Below, one piece after another: positions 51,885-60,859 of a DNA stretch of 64,000 bases. Position 1 is the stretch's first letter. Every line of letters begins with the position of its first letter. The notes beneath the pieces were generated by a model. It was not told the origin of the DNA. It was given only the letters and a program-made list of their open reading frames with translations, and made no database searches. The stretch comes from an uncultured Clostridium sp. (lineage in GTDB: Bacteria > Bacillota > Clostridia > Lachnospirales > Lachnospiraceae), in contig CAMYAO010000001.1 of assembly GCA_947253885.1 (NCBI GenBank), positions 62,001-126,000 of the forward strand, written 5' to 3'. A program made the position numbers and the translations under genes.

Positions 51885-53685
51885 ATGCCGTTTTAACAGA
51901 TTTTGCAGAACTGTAAGAGGAGACATAATTCTGATTATGAACTACTTTTACAGCACGAACCTGAACATAGTAGCGTTGTCTGCGTTTTAATCCGGAAACA
52001 GTTTTCTTTACTGTTTTAGCAGATACACTGATCCGTTTACCCTTAGACATCGTTTTGTTTTTAGCATACAGAATCTGATAATATTTGGTGTCGAAAGAAC
52101 GGGACCAGGTAACCTGAAACGCTCTGGAAACCGACGTCAGTTTTTTGATTTTGGGAACTGTCGGAGCCTTTAAGGTAGTGCGCTCTTTAATCAGAGTGTT
52201 TAGATATTTGTAACTTGCAAATTTCGGAACGCCATATCCGTAATAAATGTCTCTTCCCTTTTTCCCGAGATCCACTGTTTCCGCTTTTAAAACAGAGGCT
52301 AAATGTGATACGGAAATATTAGGGTGGATTAATTTAATAATGGCAGCAGCCGAGGTAACATGCGGAGTCGCCATGGAAGTTCCGGACATAATCTTATACT
52401 GAGTTTTAGAACTGATTCCCGCACTGATAATATTGAGCCCGGGTCCGACAAAATACTGAGGAGAGCCATAGTTGGAAAAAGCGGAAAGTCTCGAGTCCGG
52501 TCCGATAGATCCGACGGCAAATGCATATTTGCTAGAAGCCGGATAGTCTTCCTCTAATTTGATATCAAAACTGTTATTACCGGATGCCGCAAAAATCGGA
52601 ATATTTCTTTTGGAAGTATTTTTTAATATTTTTGCAAAGACCTGATCTGCAAGCCGACCGTCTACTCCTTCAATGACAGCACTGATATTGATAACGGAGG
52701 CACCGTTTTGAGCGGCATACTGGATTCCGTTCATAAGATTCATCAGACTTCCTTTTCCCTCTGAATTCAAAACCTGAACGGACATCAGTTTGACTTGCTG
52801 CGGGGTCGACATGGCGATGATTCCTGCAACATGGGTTCCGTGACCGAAATGGTCGGAATAATCCGATTTTTTGGAATTCACATAGGAAATGCTCTTAGAT
52901 GAAATCCTGCCCTTAAACAAAACATGTGATTTATTAATACCGGAATCCAAAATTGCAACGGTAGTAGATTTTTTTGCAAATGAAGATTTCTTTGCAATGG
53001 AAGGTATTACCCTTGACAATCCCATATAGGAGGTTCCCCAGGACTTGCTCTTGACAGAAGCGGTGGCAGACTGACCGGTAACCAGTCGATCTAAAAGAAC
53101 ATGGTCTTTTCCATAGTCCTGTATCAACTTTTCATAAGCAGTTTTGGTAGCGGCTTCAGAAGGATAATCCAGAACATACCCCTGCATAGTCTCGCTGTAA
53201 ATACTGTCTTTGGCTCCATAGCTGTCGGAAATTGCCTGAGAAGTCTGAACGTAAATCCGTCGAATCTGATAAGGGGCTGTCACATAGACATGGTGGGTAT
53301 CTGTTGTATATTCATAGATTCCCTTTGTTTTCAGGTAATTTGTGATCTCACGTTTATTTTCCTCTGATGATTTGTTCGTCAGTTGATCTGCTTTTGTTTT
53401 CGAAATATGAAGTGCCTTTTTTAAACTGGTCTTAGACTGTGCTTCTGTAGCAGTTCCTGTTTTGGTATTGATAGCAACGGTTGCCTGATACCGGCTGTCA
53501 TCCGAATGTTTGTTTAAATAGCTGGCAAGTTCGGAGGTGCTGGAGGTTTTCTCCGTTGATTGCCCATCCACCATTCCCGTATTATTGGCAAAGATATTGG
53601 CGGAGGAAAGCGGAATACTTATCATACCGGCTAATACCAAAGCTCCGATGCGGGGAAGATGACAGGATATATATTTGTAATTCAT
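51883..53685 (-). CDS. Secreted subtilisin-like serine protease (S8) with Fn3-like tail
   Basis: This 600-residue exported protease has a signal peptide (about residues 1-34) and a propeptide region (about 35-210). The S8 catalytic domain has the triad D247 (AILDSGI), H282 (GHGTHVAG) and S437 (SGTSMATPH), with oxyanion Asn near residue 370 (AASGNNSF). The C-terminal 85 residues form a fibronectin type III-like module (FQVTWSRSFDTKYYQILYA, then YYVQVRAVK) that may bind surfaces. All catalytic residues are intact. It probably degrades extracellular protein or matures surface proteins. Confidence 0.93.
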   Translation of the reverse strand: MNYKYISCHLPRIGALVLAGMISIPLSSANIFANNTGMVDGQSTEKTSSTSELASYLNKHSDDSRYQATVAINTKTGTATEAQSKTSLKKALHISKTKADQLTNKSSEENKREITNYLKTKGIYEYTTDTHHVYVTAPYQIRRIYVQTSQAISDSYGAKDSIYSETMQGYVLDYPSEAATKTAYEKLIQDYGKDHVLLDRLVTGQSATASVKSKSWGTSYMGLSRVIPSIAKKSSFAKKSTTVAILDSGINKSHVLFKGRISSKSISYVNSKKSDYSDHFGHGTHVAGIIAMSTPQQVKLMSVQVLNSEGKGSLMNLMNGIQYAAQNGASVINISAVIEGVDGRLADQVFAKILKNTSKRNIPIFAASGNNSFDIKLEEDYPASSKYAFAVGSIGPDSRLSAFSNYGSPQYFVGPGLNIISAGISSKTQYKIMSGTSMATPHVTSAAAIIKLIHPNISVSHLASVLKAETVDLGKKGRDIYYGYGVPKFASYKYLNTLIKERTTLKAPTVPKIKKLTSVSRAFQVTWSRSFDTKYYQILYAKNKTMSKGKRISVSAKTVKKTVSGLKRRQRYYVQVRAVKVVHNQNYVSSYSSAKSVKTA

Positions 53686-53799
53686 AATAACTCTTTTCTC
53701 TTATTCTCATAAGTAATGTGTCTATAATAGCTTCTGTATAACTGCCATTCTATCACGTTTTTGAATCAGAAATATAAAGAATGTGTAAAAATACATAAT

Positions 53800-54717
53800 T
53801 TAGGATTTCCAAAGAGGAGTAGGATAGCAGCCACTTTCGGTCATTTTTTGTAAAAATTGTACTACGTCGTTTTTATCTGCCTGATAGGTTACTCCGTGCC
53901 ATTGATCCTGAGAATACAATACTTTTACCTTGGCTTTCTTTTCCTGAATTAAATGACTGACAACAGAAGGCAGGAAATACTCCGCCTTTAAGGGATTGTC
54001 TTTTTGTGCCTGTTCCAAAAATAGAGGGAAACCGGCTTTTAATTCTGTCAGGAAGCTTGGAGTAAATCCCCATAAATTCATTGAGACCGGAGTTTTGTTC
54101 GGCAGATCTGTCCATTGTTCCTCATAAAAGGAGCGAATTCCCTGTGGACAAGTTTTAATCCGGGTATGTTCGGTAATGGAAGAAAGATAATCGTCGGAAG
54201 TAATCCGGCAGACGCCTCTGGAAACAGATCCGTTGACCGTGACAGTATTTTGAATCTGATAGGCCACCATACAATACCGATAGTAATTGTCATCAGAGTG
54301 ATCAGACAGATATCGATAGATAACCTGAAAACACTCTTTTCCATAATAGTCATCTGCATTGATGACGGCAAATGGAGCATCGATAAGATGGCGTGCGGAA
54401 AGAATCGCATGGGCGGTTCCCCACGGTTTGACACGCCCGTCCGGAACAGTATATCCTTTGGGAAGATCCGATATTTCCTGATAGGCATACTGTACCTGAA
54501 TCTGTTTTTCCAATCGATTTCCGATCTTTTCCTGAAACAGTTCCTGTATTTCTTTTTTGATAATGAAAATAACTCTTTGGAATCCGGCTTCTATCGCATC
54601 GAAAATGGAGTAGTCCATAATGACTTCTCCGTTCGGACCGACAGAATCCAGTTGTTTTAATCCTCCGTAGCGACTGCCCATTCCGGCGGCCATTACTACT
54701 AATATAGGTTGTGTCAT
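53800..54717 (-). CDS. Nucleotidyltransferase-family protein (sugar nucleotidyltransferase-like)
   Basis: The 305-residue protein begins with the nucleotide-binding motif VMAAGMGSRYGGLKQL (residues 8-23), and has the metal-binding INADDYYG near residue 118 and KPWGTAHAILSA near residue 97. This is the fold of NTP-dependent sugar nucleotidyltransferases, but no substrate can be assigned; the start resembles dTDP-glucose or UDP-glucose pyrophosphorylases only in the first loop. GGGAGGT precedes the ATG. It may supply an activated sugar for wall or capsule, which would fit the LCP and transferase genes earlier in the window; this is inference. Confidence 0.72.
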   Translation of the reverse strand: MTQPILVVMAAGMGSRYGGLKQLDSVGPNGEVIMDYSIFDAIEAGFQRVIFIIKKEIQELFQEKIGNRLEKQIQVQYAYQEISDLPKGYTVPDGRVKPWGTAHAILSARHLIDAPFAVINADDYYGKECFQVIYRYLSDHSDDNYYRYCMVAYQIQNTVTVNGSVSRGVCRITSDDYLSSITEHTRIKTCPQGIRSFYEEQWTDLPNKTPVSMNLWGFTPSFLTELKAGFPLFLEQAQKDNPLKAEYFLPSVVSHLIQEKKAKVKVLYSQDQWHGVTYQADKNDVVQFLQKMTESGCYPTPLWKS

Positions 54718-54849
54718 GTCTTACCTCCCTGTAATGAACTTGCTTTATTATACTATAAAAGGGTAGTCGAATAAAAACAGAAAAATATAAAAGAGTTTAA
54801 ATATAATCAGATAATTAATAAAAAACATATATATAAACAAAAAAGAATA

Positions 54850-54878
54850 TTGACAAATGGATAGAAGAGTGATATATT
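54850..54878 (+). promoter_or_regulatory. Strong promoter of the standalone RNA unit
   Basis: A consensus TTGACA (54850-54855), 17 bases and TATATT (54873-54878) predict a start near 54885. No protein gene starts close behind it; the transcript would run into the structured region ending at the terminator at 55252-55297. Confidence 0.8.
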
Positions 54879-55163
54879 ACAAATAAAGAAAGACATCATC
54901 TTTTGAAACAAAAAGAAAGGAGGTATGGTCCAAAAGGAACGATACATTTGGCAAGGAGCAACCCGGCAAACCGAATCTTTCAAGAAAGAAAACCATGAAG
55001 TGCGTAGCACATTTTGCTCGACCGTATGAGCGATACCGTCATGAAGAAGAATGAGTAAAGAGTCGGAATCATAATTGGAAAGTATAGGATTTCCACCACA
55101 TAAAAGATGTGGCAGCTTAAATGTATATATATTACAATTGAATAAGAGGGATTCATTTTCCGT

Positions 55164-55253
55164 ATGAGTCAATACGAATCAGCAATGAATCCGGGAACAG
55201 AGAAAACCCTGAATCAGAAAAGGGAGGACTGTATGAGTCCAATCGACAATTAA
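55164..55253 (+). CDS. Possible leader peptide with strong internal start (29 or 6 aa)
   Basis: A 29-codon frame runs from ATG 55164 to TAA 55251-55253. Inside it, ATG 55233 has an excellent ribosome-binding site (AGGGAGG at 55221-55227, 5 bases away) and would make the hexapeptide MSPIDN. Part of the site can pair as CCCT/AGGG (55207-55210 with 55221-55224), and the terminator stem starts right after the stop. This position is typical of translated leader peptides coupled to a terminator, but coding is not proven. Confidence 0.3.
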   Translation: MSQYESAMNPGTEKTLNQKREDCMSPIDN

Positions 55254-55297
55254 AGGGGCATCACTTCACAAGAATGTTGTAAGTGATGCCCTTTTTT
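55252..55297 (+). terminator. Strong terminator of the standalone RNA unit
   Basis: GGGCATCACTT (55256-55266) pairs perfectly with AAGTGATGCCC (55281-55291), with additional ACA/TGT pairing towards the loop, followed by six T (55292-55297). Confidence 0.92.
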
Positions 55298-55324
55298 CAT
55301 ATATAAATATGCAAAAATACGATA

Positions 55325-55353
55325 TTGCGTAAGCATATAAACAACTGTATAAT
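55325..55353 (+). promoter_or_regulatory. potABCD promoter
   Basis: TTGCGT (55325-55330), a 17-base spacer and consensus TATAAT (55348-55353) predict a start near 55360, 29 bases before potA. It lies after the terminator at 55297, so the polyamine transporter operon need not depend on the upstream RNA unit. Confidence 0.78.
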
Positions 55354-55388
55354 TTGAAAAGATTGTGTAGGTTTCAGGAGGAGAAAAG

Positions 55389-56459
55389 ATGGCATATCCA
55401 ATATTACAATTGAAGCATCTGTCCAAATCTTTTGAAGATAAAAAAGTATTGGATAATTTCAGTTTAGACATTAAAAAGAATGAATTTGTAACATTGCTGG
55501 GACCATCCGGCTGCGGAAAAACAACAACTCTTCGTATGATTGGCGGATTTGAGACTCCGGATGAAGGACGGATCTTTTTTGAAGGAAACGATATTACTTC
55601 TGTGTTACCGGAAAAACGTCATATCAATACGGTGTTTCAGAAATACGCCTTATTTTCCCATATGAGCGTGGCGGAAAATATTGCATTCGGATTAAAATTA
55701 AAAAAGATGTCAAAACCGGATATAGAAGCGAAGATCAGATATGCCTTGAAACTTGTGGATCTGGAAGGCTATGAAAACCGAAAACCGAGTTCTTTGAGCG
55801 GAGGTCAGCAACAGCGAATTGCAATTGCAAGGGCAATTGTAAATGAGCCGAAGGTGCTTTTGTTTGATGAACCTTTGGGAGCACTGGATTTGAAGTTGCG
55901 TCAGGATATGCAGCAGGAGCTGGTAAGATTAAAACAGGAACTTGGAATTACATTTATTTATGTCACGCATGATCAAGAAGAAGCATTGACGATGTCTGAT
56001 CGGATTGTGGTAATGAATCAGGGGCTGATCCAACAGATGGGAACTCCGGAAGACATCTATAATGAACCTCAAAATGCATTTGTAGCGGATTTTATCGGAG
56101 AAAGTAATATTATTGACGGTGTAATGGAAGCGGATTATCTTGTTTCTATTTTAGGAAAACCGTTTTCCTGTGTTGATAGCGGATTTCAGCCGATGGAGTA
56201 TGTCGATGTGGTGATTCGACCGGAGGATATTGAATTTCGAAAACCGGGAGAGGGAATTTTAAATGGAGTGGTTACCTCGATTTTGTTTAAGGGAGTCCAT
56301 TATGAAATGACAATTGAGTCCGAGGGATTTGAATGGCTTGCTCATTCTACGATTGCATATCTTCCGAACACAGTAGTGGGATTATATGTGGAACCGAACA
56401 ATATTCAGATTATGCATAAGCCTGCATCAGCAGCAGAAGAGGTATTGGAAAGCGAATGA
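55389..56459 (+). CDS. potA: Spermidine/putrescine ABC transporter ATPase PotA
   Basis: PotA hydrolyses ATP to power polyamine import. The 356-residue protein has Walker A GPSGCGKTT near residue 38, Q-loop TVFQKYALFSHMSVAENIAFG near residue 83, signature LSGGQQQR near residue 137, Walker B VLLFDEPLGALD near residue 157, and H-loop VTHDQEEA near residue 195. A C-terminal TOBE domain follows (about 285-345). AGGAGG precedes the ATG. It overlaps potB by 4 bases in a four-gene operon in the order A-B-C-D. Confidence 0.94.
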   Translation: MAYPILQLKHLSKSFEDKKVLDNFSLDIKKNEFVTLLGPSGCGKTTTLRMIGGFETPDEGRIFFEGNDITSVLPEKRHINTVFQKYALFSHMSVAENIAFGLKLKKMSKPDIEAKIRYALKLVDLEGYENRKPSSLSGGQQQRIAIARAIVNEPKVLLFDEPLGALDLKLRQDMQQELVRLKQELGITFIYVTHDQEEALTMSDRIVVMNQGLIQQMGTPEDIYNEPQNAFVADFIGESNIIDGVMEADYLVSILGKPFSCVDSGFQPMEYVDVVIRPEDIEFRKPGEGILNGVVTSILFKGVHYEMTIESEGFEWLAHSTIAYLPNTVVGLYVEPNNIQIMHKPASAAEEVLESE

Positions 56460-57274
56460 ATAAAAGAACCCTTTTTGTATCCCCGTATATAATATGGATC
56501 ATCGGCTTTACTGTTTTGCCGATTTTAACTTTGATCTGGTATGCACTGGGGGATAAAACCGGAAATATTACCGGTGAGAATATGATAGCAATTTTTGAGT
56601 GGGTGCATCTCAAGTCATTGTGGTTATCTGTTGTACTGGCAGTTTCCTGTACGGCAATCTGTTTTGTATTGGCATATCCTCTGGCAATGATTTTGAGAAG
56701 ACTGCAGATTGGAAAAAAGGGAATGATTGCAATCATTGTGATTTTACCGATGTGGATGAATTTTGTACTGCGTATTATGTCCTGGCAGCTTATTTTGTCC
56801 AGAAACGGGGTATTGAATCATTTTTTGCAGATGGTCGGCTTGCCGAAACAGACGATTGCGAATTCTATGGGAGCCATATTAATCGGAATGGTGTACGATT
56901 ATCTGCCGTTTATGATTCTGCCAATTTATAATGCGGTCTCGGAAGTACCGAAAGATATTATAGAGGCGGCAAGAGATCTGGGCGCCGGATCTAGGGAGGT
57001 ATGGATAAAGATCATGCTTCCGTTGACAAAACCGGGGATTATCAGCGGAATTACGATGGTATTTGTGCCGGCACTGACCACTTTTGCGATTTCGGATATG
57101 CTCGGAGGCGGAAAGATAATGCTGATCGGAAATGTAATAGAGCAGGAGTTTATTACCAGTATGGATTGGCATTTGGGGAGTGGGCTGTCTGTAGCTCTGA
57201 TGTTAATCGTATTAATCGGAATGTTTTTTGCAATGAGAACGGATCAGGAATTTGAGGGGACAGCAATATGGTAA
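56456..57274 (+). CDS. potB: Spermidine/putrescine ABC transporter permease PotB
   Basis: This 272-residue inner-membrane permease has six helices. The EAA loop that docks the ATPase reads EAARDLGAGSREVWIKIMLPLTKPG near residue 165 (cited in part), standard for PotB/PotH. It forms the channel with PotC. It is translationally coupled to potA (ATGA overlap) and overlaps potC by 7 bases. Confidence 0.93.
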   Translation: MNKRTLFVSPYIIWIIGFTVLPILTLIWYALGDKTGNITGENMIAIFEWVHLKSLWLSVVLAVSCTAICFVLAYPLAMILRRLQIGKKGMIAIIVILPMWMNFVLRIMSWQLILSRNGVLNHFLQMVGLPKQTIANSMGAILIGMVYDYLPFMILPIYNAVSEVPKDIIEAARDLGAGSREVWIKIMLPLTKPGIISGITMVFVPALTTFAISDMLGGGKIMLIGNVIEQEFITSMDWHLGSGLSVALMLIVLIGMFFAMRTDQEFEGTAIW

Positions 57275-58050
57275 GAGTGAAAGAATTTTTTATGAGATTT
57301 TACCTGGGAATCATTTTACTGTTTTTATATATTCCGATAGGTGTACTGATTGTTTTGTCATTTAATCGTTCCAAATCCAGATCTGTCTGGGGTGGATTTA
57401 CACTGGAATGGTATAGGGAGCTCTTTTCAGATGCCAATATTATGGCGGCGTTTCAGAATACCATTATTATCGGATTGTTGGCATCCGTGCTGGCAACTGT
57501 TATCGGATTTATGGCGGCAATCGGGATTACTGCCATGAAGAAGCGTCATTATTCCATCACTTTGGGATTTGGAAATATTCCGATGTTGAATGCGGATATT
57601 GTAACCGGTATTATTTTAATGCTTTGGATTTCCAGATTTGTACAATTGGGATCGGCAAGTATTGTGATTGCGCATATTACTTTTAATATTCCGTATGTTG
57701 TGATGACTGTATTACCGAGAATGCAGAAGTTGGATATCAGCGTGTATGAGGCGGCAAGAGATTTGGGAGCCGGTGCGGTGTATGCGTTCCGAAAGGTATT
57801 ACTGCCTCAGCTGCTGCCTTCTATTGTCGGAGGTTTTTTTATGGCATTTACCATGTCGATGGATGATTTTGTGGTAACCTATTTCACGAAGGGCGCCGGG
57901 ATAGATACGCTGTCCACTATGATCTACGGACAGTTAAAAAGAGGAGTGCAGCCGGAAATGTATGCCTTGTCAACGGTAATTTTTGCAATTGTGCTCATTG
58001 TATTGGTTCTGGCATATATCTTACCGAATCTGAAGGAGAAAAGACGATGA
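57268..58050 (+). CDS. potC: Spermidine/putrescine ABC transporter permease PotC
   Basis: This 260-residue permease has six helices and the EAA loop YEAARDLGAGAVYAFRKVLLPQ near residue 167 (cited in part). The first helix is followed by the VLSFNRSKSRSVWGGFTLEWY block that marks PotC/PotI. It pairs with PotB. It overlaps potB by 7 bases and potD by 4 bases, so the operon is tightly coupled. Confidence 0.93.
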   Translation: MVRVKEFFMRFYLGIILLFLYIPIGVLIVLSFNRSKSRSVWGGFTLEWYRELFSDANIMAAFQNTIIIGLLASVLATVIGFMAAIGITAMKKRHYSITLGFGNIPMLNADIVTGIILMLWISRFVQLGSASIVIAHITFNIPYVVMTVLPRMQKLDISVYEAARDLGAGAVYAFRKVLLPQLLPSIVGGFFMAFTMSMDDFVVTYFTKGAGIDTLSTMIYGQLKRGVQPEMYALSTVIFAIVLIVLVLAYILPNLKEKRR

Positions 58051-59129
58051 AGATACGAAAAACAGCAAGGGGGCTGCTCCTGTGTTGCGTGGTGGTCAGC
58101 CTGTTTGGTTGCGGCGTCAAAAAAGATACGGGAGTTTCCGAAGAAAAAAATACCGGAAGAAAGACATTGACGGTATTAAACTATGGAGAGTATATAGATC
58201 GAAATGTTCTGACAGAATTTGAAAAAGAGACCGGGATAAAAGTGCTTTATGAAGAAGCGACTACACCGGAAGAGATGTATGCAAAATACAATACAGGTGC
58301 TATCCATTACGATGTCGTCTGCTCTTCCGATTATATGGTAGAGCGCTTTATCAGGGAAGGAAAGGCGCAGAAGCTGGATTTTTCTTTATGGAAATATAAA
58401 AACAATATTGACAGTAGGTATTTTAAGCTGTCCCGGACATTTGATCCGAAGAACCGATATTCAGTTCCGTATTTTTGGGGAACGGTCGGCATTTTATATG
58501 ATCAAAGTAAGGTAAAGGGAAAGATTGACAGTTGGAAATCTCTGTTTGACGGATCGTATGCAGGCTCTATTATGATGCAAAACAGTATTAGGGATGCGTA
58601 TATGACTGCGTTGAAGTATAAAGGATATTCTCTCAATACCACAAAAACGGAAGAGATTTTAGAAGCACAGTCTTTACTGCTGGCACAAAAGGGAGATGTA
58701 GAGGCATACTTTGTAGATGAAATCAGCGAGGAAATGATCTCGGGAAATGCAACGGTAGCGGTTTGCTATTCGGGAGAAGCAGGGGTGGCAAGTGAGTACA
58801 ACAAAAATCTGCGTTATGTAGTACCGAAGGAGGGCTCCAATCTTTGGATTGATTCCTGGCTGATTACCAGGAAATGTCAGCATCCGAAATGGGCCAATCG
58901 CTTTTTGGATTTTCTTTGCAGAAAAGATATAGCAATGAAAAATTTTGAAGAGATTTACTATGCGACTCCGAATAAGGCAGTTTACAACAGTCTTTCCAAA
59001 GAGGAAAAAACAAATCCGATTTTATTCCCAAAAGAGGATATTATGAAAAAATCGGAGGTATATCGAACCTTGGATGAGAAAATCACAGAATTTTATGGTA
59101 AACTATGGAAAGAGTTAAAAGTCAAGTAA
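58047..59129 (+). CDS. potD: Spermidine/putrescine-binding lipoprotein PotD
   Basis: This 360-residue extracellular binding protein is lipid-anchored. The signal peptide ends in the lipobox LFGC (cysteine at about residue 23), so it is tethered to the outer face of the membrane. The mature part starts TLTVLNYGEYIDRNVLTEFEKETGIKV (cited in part), the typical PotD opening, and includes SSDYMVERFI and the aromatic/acidic ligand residues in PYFWGTVGILYD and ATPNKAVYN. It delivers polyamines to PotBC. gltX follows 13 bases later. Confidence 0.92.
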   Translation: MKIRKTARGLLLCCVVVSLFGCGVKKDTGVSEEKNTGRKTLTVLNYGEYIDRNVLTEFEKETGIKVLYEEATTPEEMYAKYNTGAIHYDVVCSSDYMVERFIREGKAQKLDFSLWKYKNNIDSRYFKLSRTFDPKNRYSVPYFWGTVGILYDQSKVKGKIDSWKSLFDGSYAGSIMMQNSIRDAYMTALKYKGYSLNTTKTEEILEAQSLLLAQKGDVEAYFVDEISEEMISGNATVAVCYSGEAGVASEYNKNLRYVVPKEGSNLWIDSWLITRKCQHPKWANRFLDFLCRKDIAMKNFEEIYYATPNKAVYNSLSKEEKTNPILFPKEDIMKKSEVYRTLDEKITEFYGKLWKELKVK

Positions 59130-59142
59130 GGAGCAATATATT

Positions 59143-60594
59143 ATGTCAAAAGTTAGAACCAGATTTGCACCAAGTCCGACAGGTCGTATGCATGTCGGAA
59201 ATTTGAGAACTGCATTATATACGTATTTGATTGCAAAGCATGAAGGCGGTGATTTTGTGCTTCGTATTGAAGATACCGATCAGGAGCGCTTCTATGAGGG
59301 GGCATTGGAGATTATCTATCATACACTGAAAGAGACAGGTCTGATCCATGATGAAGGTCCGGATAAAGACGGAGGTGTAGGACCTTATGTGCAGAGTGAG
59401 CGTGTGAAATCCGGACTTTATTTGAAATATGCAAAAGAACTGATTGAAAAAGGAGAGGCATATTATTGTTTTTGCGATAAAGAGCGTTTGGATTCTCTTC
59501 GGCAGGAAATTGCAGGTAAGGAAATTGTGGTATATGACAAGCATTGTCTGCATTTAAGCAGAGAAGAGATCGAAGAAAAGCTGGCGGCGGGTGTGCCGTA
59601 TGTTATTCGTGCCAATAATCCTTCCGAAGGAGAGACTACGTTTCATGATGAGATCTATGGAGATATTTCACAGGCAAATTCAGAATTGGATGATATGATA
59701 CTGATTAAATCAGACGGCTATCCTACTTATAATTTTGCAAATGTCATTGATGATCATTTGATGAATATTACACATGTGGTACGGGGAAATGAATATCTGT
59801 CCTCGTCTCCAAAGTACACAAGATTATATCATGCATTCGGTTGGGACGAACCGAAGTATATCCATTGTCCTTTGATCACAAATGAGGAACATCAGAAATT
59901 AAGCAAGAGGAGCGGTCATTCCTCTTATGAGGATCTGATTGAGCAGGGATTTTTGAAAGATGCGGTCGTGAATTTTGTAGCATTGCTCGGATGGAGTCCG
60001 GAAGATAATCAGGAGATTATGTCTTTAGAAGAGCTGATTAAGAAGTTCGATTACAGACACATTAATAAATCTCCGGCTGTATTTGATATGGTCAAGTTGA
60101 AATGGATGAACGGCGAGTATATCAAGGCAATGGAATTTGAATCTTTTTATCTTCTGGCAGAGCCGTACATCAAAGCGGTAATCACAAAGGATCTGGATTA
60201 CAGACGGATTGCGGAGATGGTAAAAACAAGGATCGAAGTATTCCCTGACATTGTAGAGCATATTGATTTCTTTGAAGCGGTTCCGGATTATGATACAGAG
60301 ATGTATACACATAAGAAAATGAAAACGAACGCAGAGACTTCTTTGGCTGTTTTAAAAGAGGTGCTACCGATGCTGGAGGAGCAGGAGGATTACAGTAACG
60401 ATGCTCTTTACGGTATGTTGAGTGCCTATGTAAAGGAAACAGGAGTAAAGAACGGATATGTAATGTGGCCGATTCGTACCGCTCTTTCCGGAAAGCAAAT
60501 GACTCCGGGCGGAGCAACGGAATTGATGGAGGTACTTGGAAAAGAAGAGTCTGTGCTTCGTATCAAAAATGCAATTGCAAAATTGGAAAAATAA
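59143..60594 (+). CDS. gltX: Glutamate--tRNA ligase
   Basis: GltX charges tRNA-Glu and, in organisms without GlnRS, also tRNA-Gln before amidation. The 483-residue class I synthetase has the HIGH-type motif APSPTGRMHVGNLRTALY at residues 8-25 and the KMSKS-type motif KLSKRSG near residue 250. The standard length and the C-terminal anticodon-binding helical domain are present. AAGGAG precedes the start. Whether it is discriminating or not cannot be told here. It lies 13 bases after potD and may be transcribed with the transporter. Confidence 0.95.
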   Translation: MSKVRTRFAPSPTGRMHVGNLRTALYTYLIAKHEGGDFVLRIEDTDQERFYEGALEIIYHTLKETGLIHDEGPDKDGGVGPYVQSERVKSGLYLKYAKELIEKGEAYYCFCDKERLDSLRQEIAGKEIVVYDKHCLHLSREEIEEKLAAGVPYVIRANNPSEGETTFHDEIYGDISQANSELDDMILIKSDGYPTYNFANVIDDHLMNITHVVRGNEYLSSSPKYTRLYHAFGWDEPKYIHCPLITNEEHQKLSKRSGHSSYEDLIEQGFLKDAVVNFVALLGWSPEDNQEIMSLEELIKKFDYRHINKSPAVFDMVKLKWMNGEYIKAMEFESFYLLAEPYIKAVITKDLDYRRIAEMVKTRIEVFPDIVEHIDFFEAVPDYDTEMYTHKKMKTNAETSLAVLKEVLPMLEEQEDYSNDALYGMLSAYVKETGVKNGYVMWPIRTALSGKQMTPGGATELMEVLGKEESVLRIKNAIAKLEK

Positions 60595-60618
60595 AAAACT
60601 ATACAAAATGAGAAACTG

Positions 60619-60648
60619 GGGAATTGCTTCGGGCAATTCCTTGTTTTT
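60619..60648 (+). terminator. Terminator after gltX
   Basis: GGAATTGC and GGCAATTCC pair around a TTCG loop, followed by TTGTTTTTGG. The UUCG-type tetraloop makes a stable hairpin. Confidence 0.8.
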
Positions 60649-60722
60649 GGCTTAAACAAAGGCTTTGCATACTGTCAAGAGGGAATCTTTTGGAAACACG
60701 TTTTTGTGCAAAGTGATAAAAA

Positions 60723-60770
60723 ACACAACATCTAGTAGCTGATCCTTGAAAACCACTACTAGATATTGTA
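60723..60770 (+). promoter_or_regulatory. Tandem NrdR boxes upstream of nrdD
   Basis: Two sites match the NrdR core CWANATNTWG: CAACATCTAG (60726-60735) and CTAGATATTG (60759-60768), 33 bases apart, close to the usual three helical turns. Together they also form an imperfect 14-bp inverted repeat (one mismatch). NrdR represses ribonucleotide reductase genes when dATP is abundant, so this is a likely operator for nrdD. Confidence 0.7.
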
Positions 60771-60796
60771 AGATGAATTACGAACAATCACTTCGA

Positions 60797-60820
60797 ACGC
60801 ATGAGAGCATGTGTTTTTGT
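60797..60820 (+). terminator. Possible attenuator hairpin in the nrdD leader
   Basis: ACGCATG (60797-60803) pairs with CATGTGT (60808-60814, one G-U pair) around AGAG, followed by TTTTGTTTTG. The stem is short, so termination would be weak at best; it may also be chance. Confidence 0.3.
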
Positions 60821-60859
60821 TTTGATTATAGATTAAGAAATGTATGGAGTTGAGGCAGT

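Larger units (their letters stand above)
54885..55297 (+). ncRNA. Candidate structured RNA / small-peptide transcript of unknown family
   Basis: This is a stretch of about 410 bases between its own promoter and terminator with no normal gene. Stable stems include 55020-55027 with 55033-55040 (one mismatch, loop GAGCG), CCACAT/ATGTGG (55096-55101 with 55107-55112), GGATTCATT/AATGAATCC (55149-55157 with 55184-55192) and CGTAT/ATACG inside it (55161-55165 with 55172-55176). A GTATGAG motif occurs three times (55024, 55163, 55231), each time containing an ATG. Tiny frames are at 54925-55029, 55026-55058 (overlapping as ATGA) and 55164-55253. I excluded tmRNA, RNase P and SAM-I by their hallmark motifs. 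Confidence 0.5.

Noticed and set aside
54960..54985. ACCCGGCAAACC resembles part of the SAM-I riboswitch core
   Set aside because: The remaining S-box blocks (GAGGGACTGG-like, GGTGCTAAATCC-like) are absent and the order does not fit.
54885..55297. RNase P RNA or tmRNA as identity of the structured RNA
   Set aside because: The RNase P universal GAGGAAAGTCC-type segment and ACAGAA motif are missing, as are the tRNA-like ends and tag frame of tmRNA.
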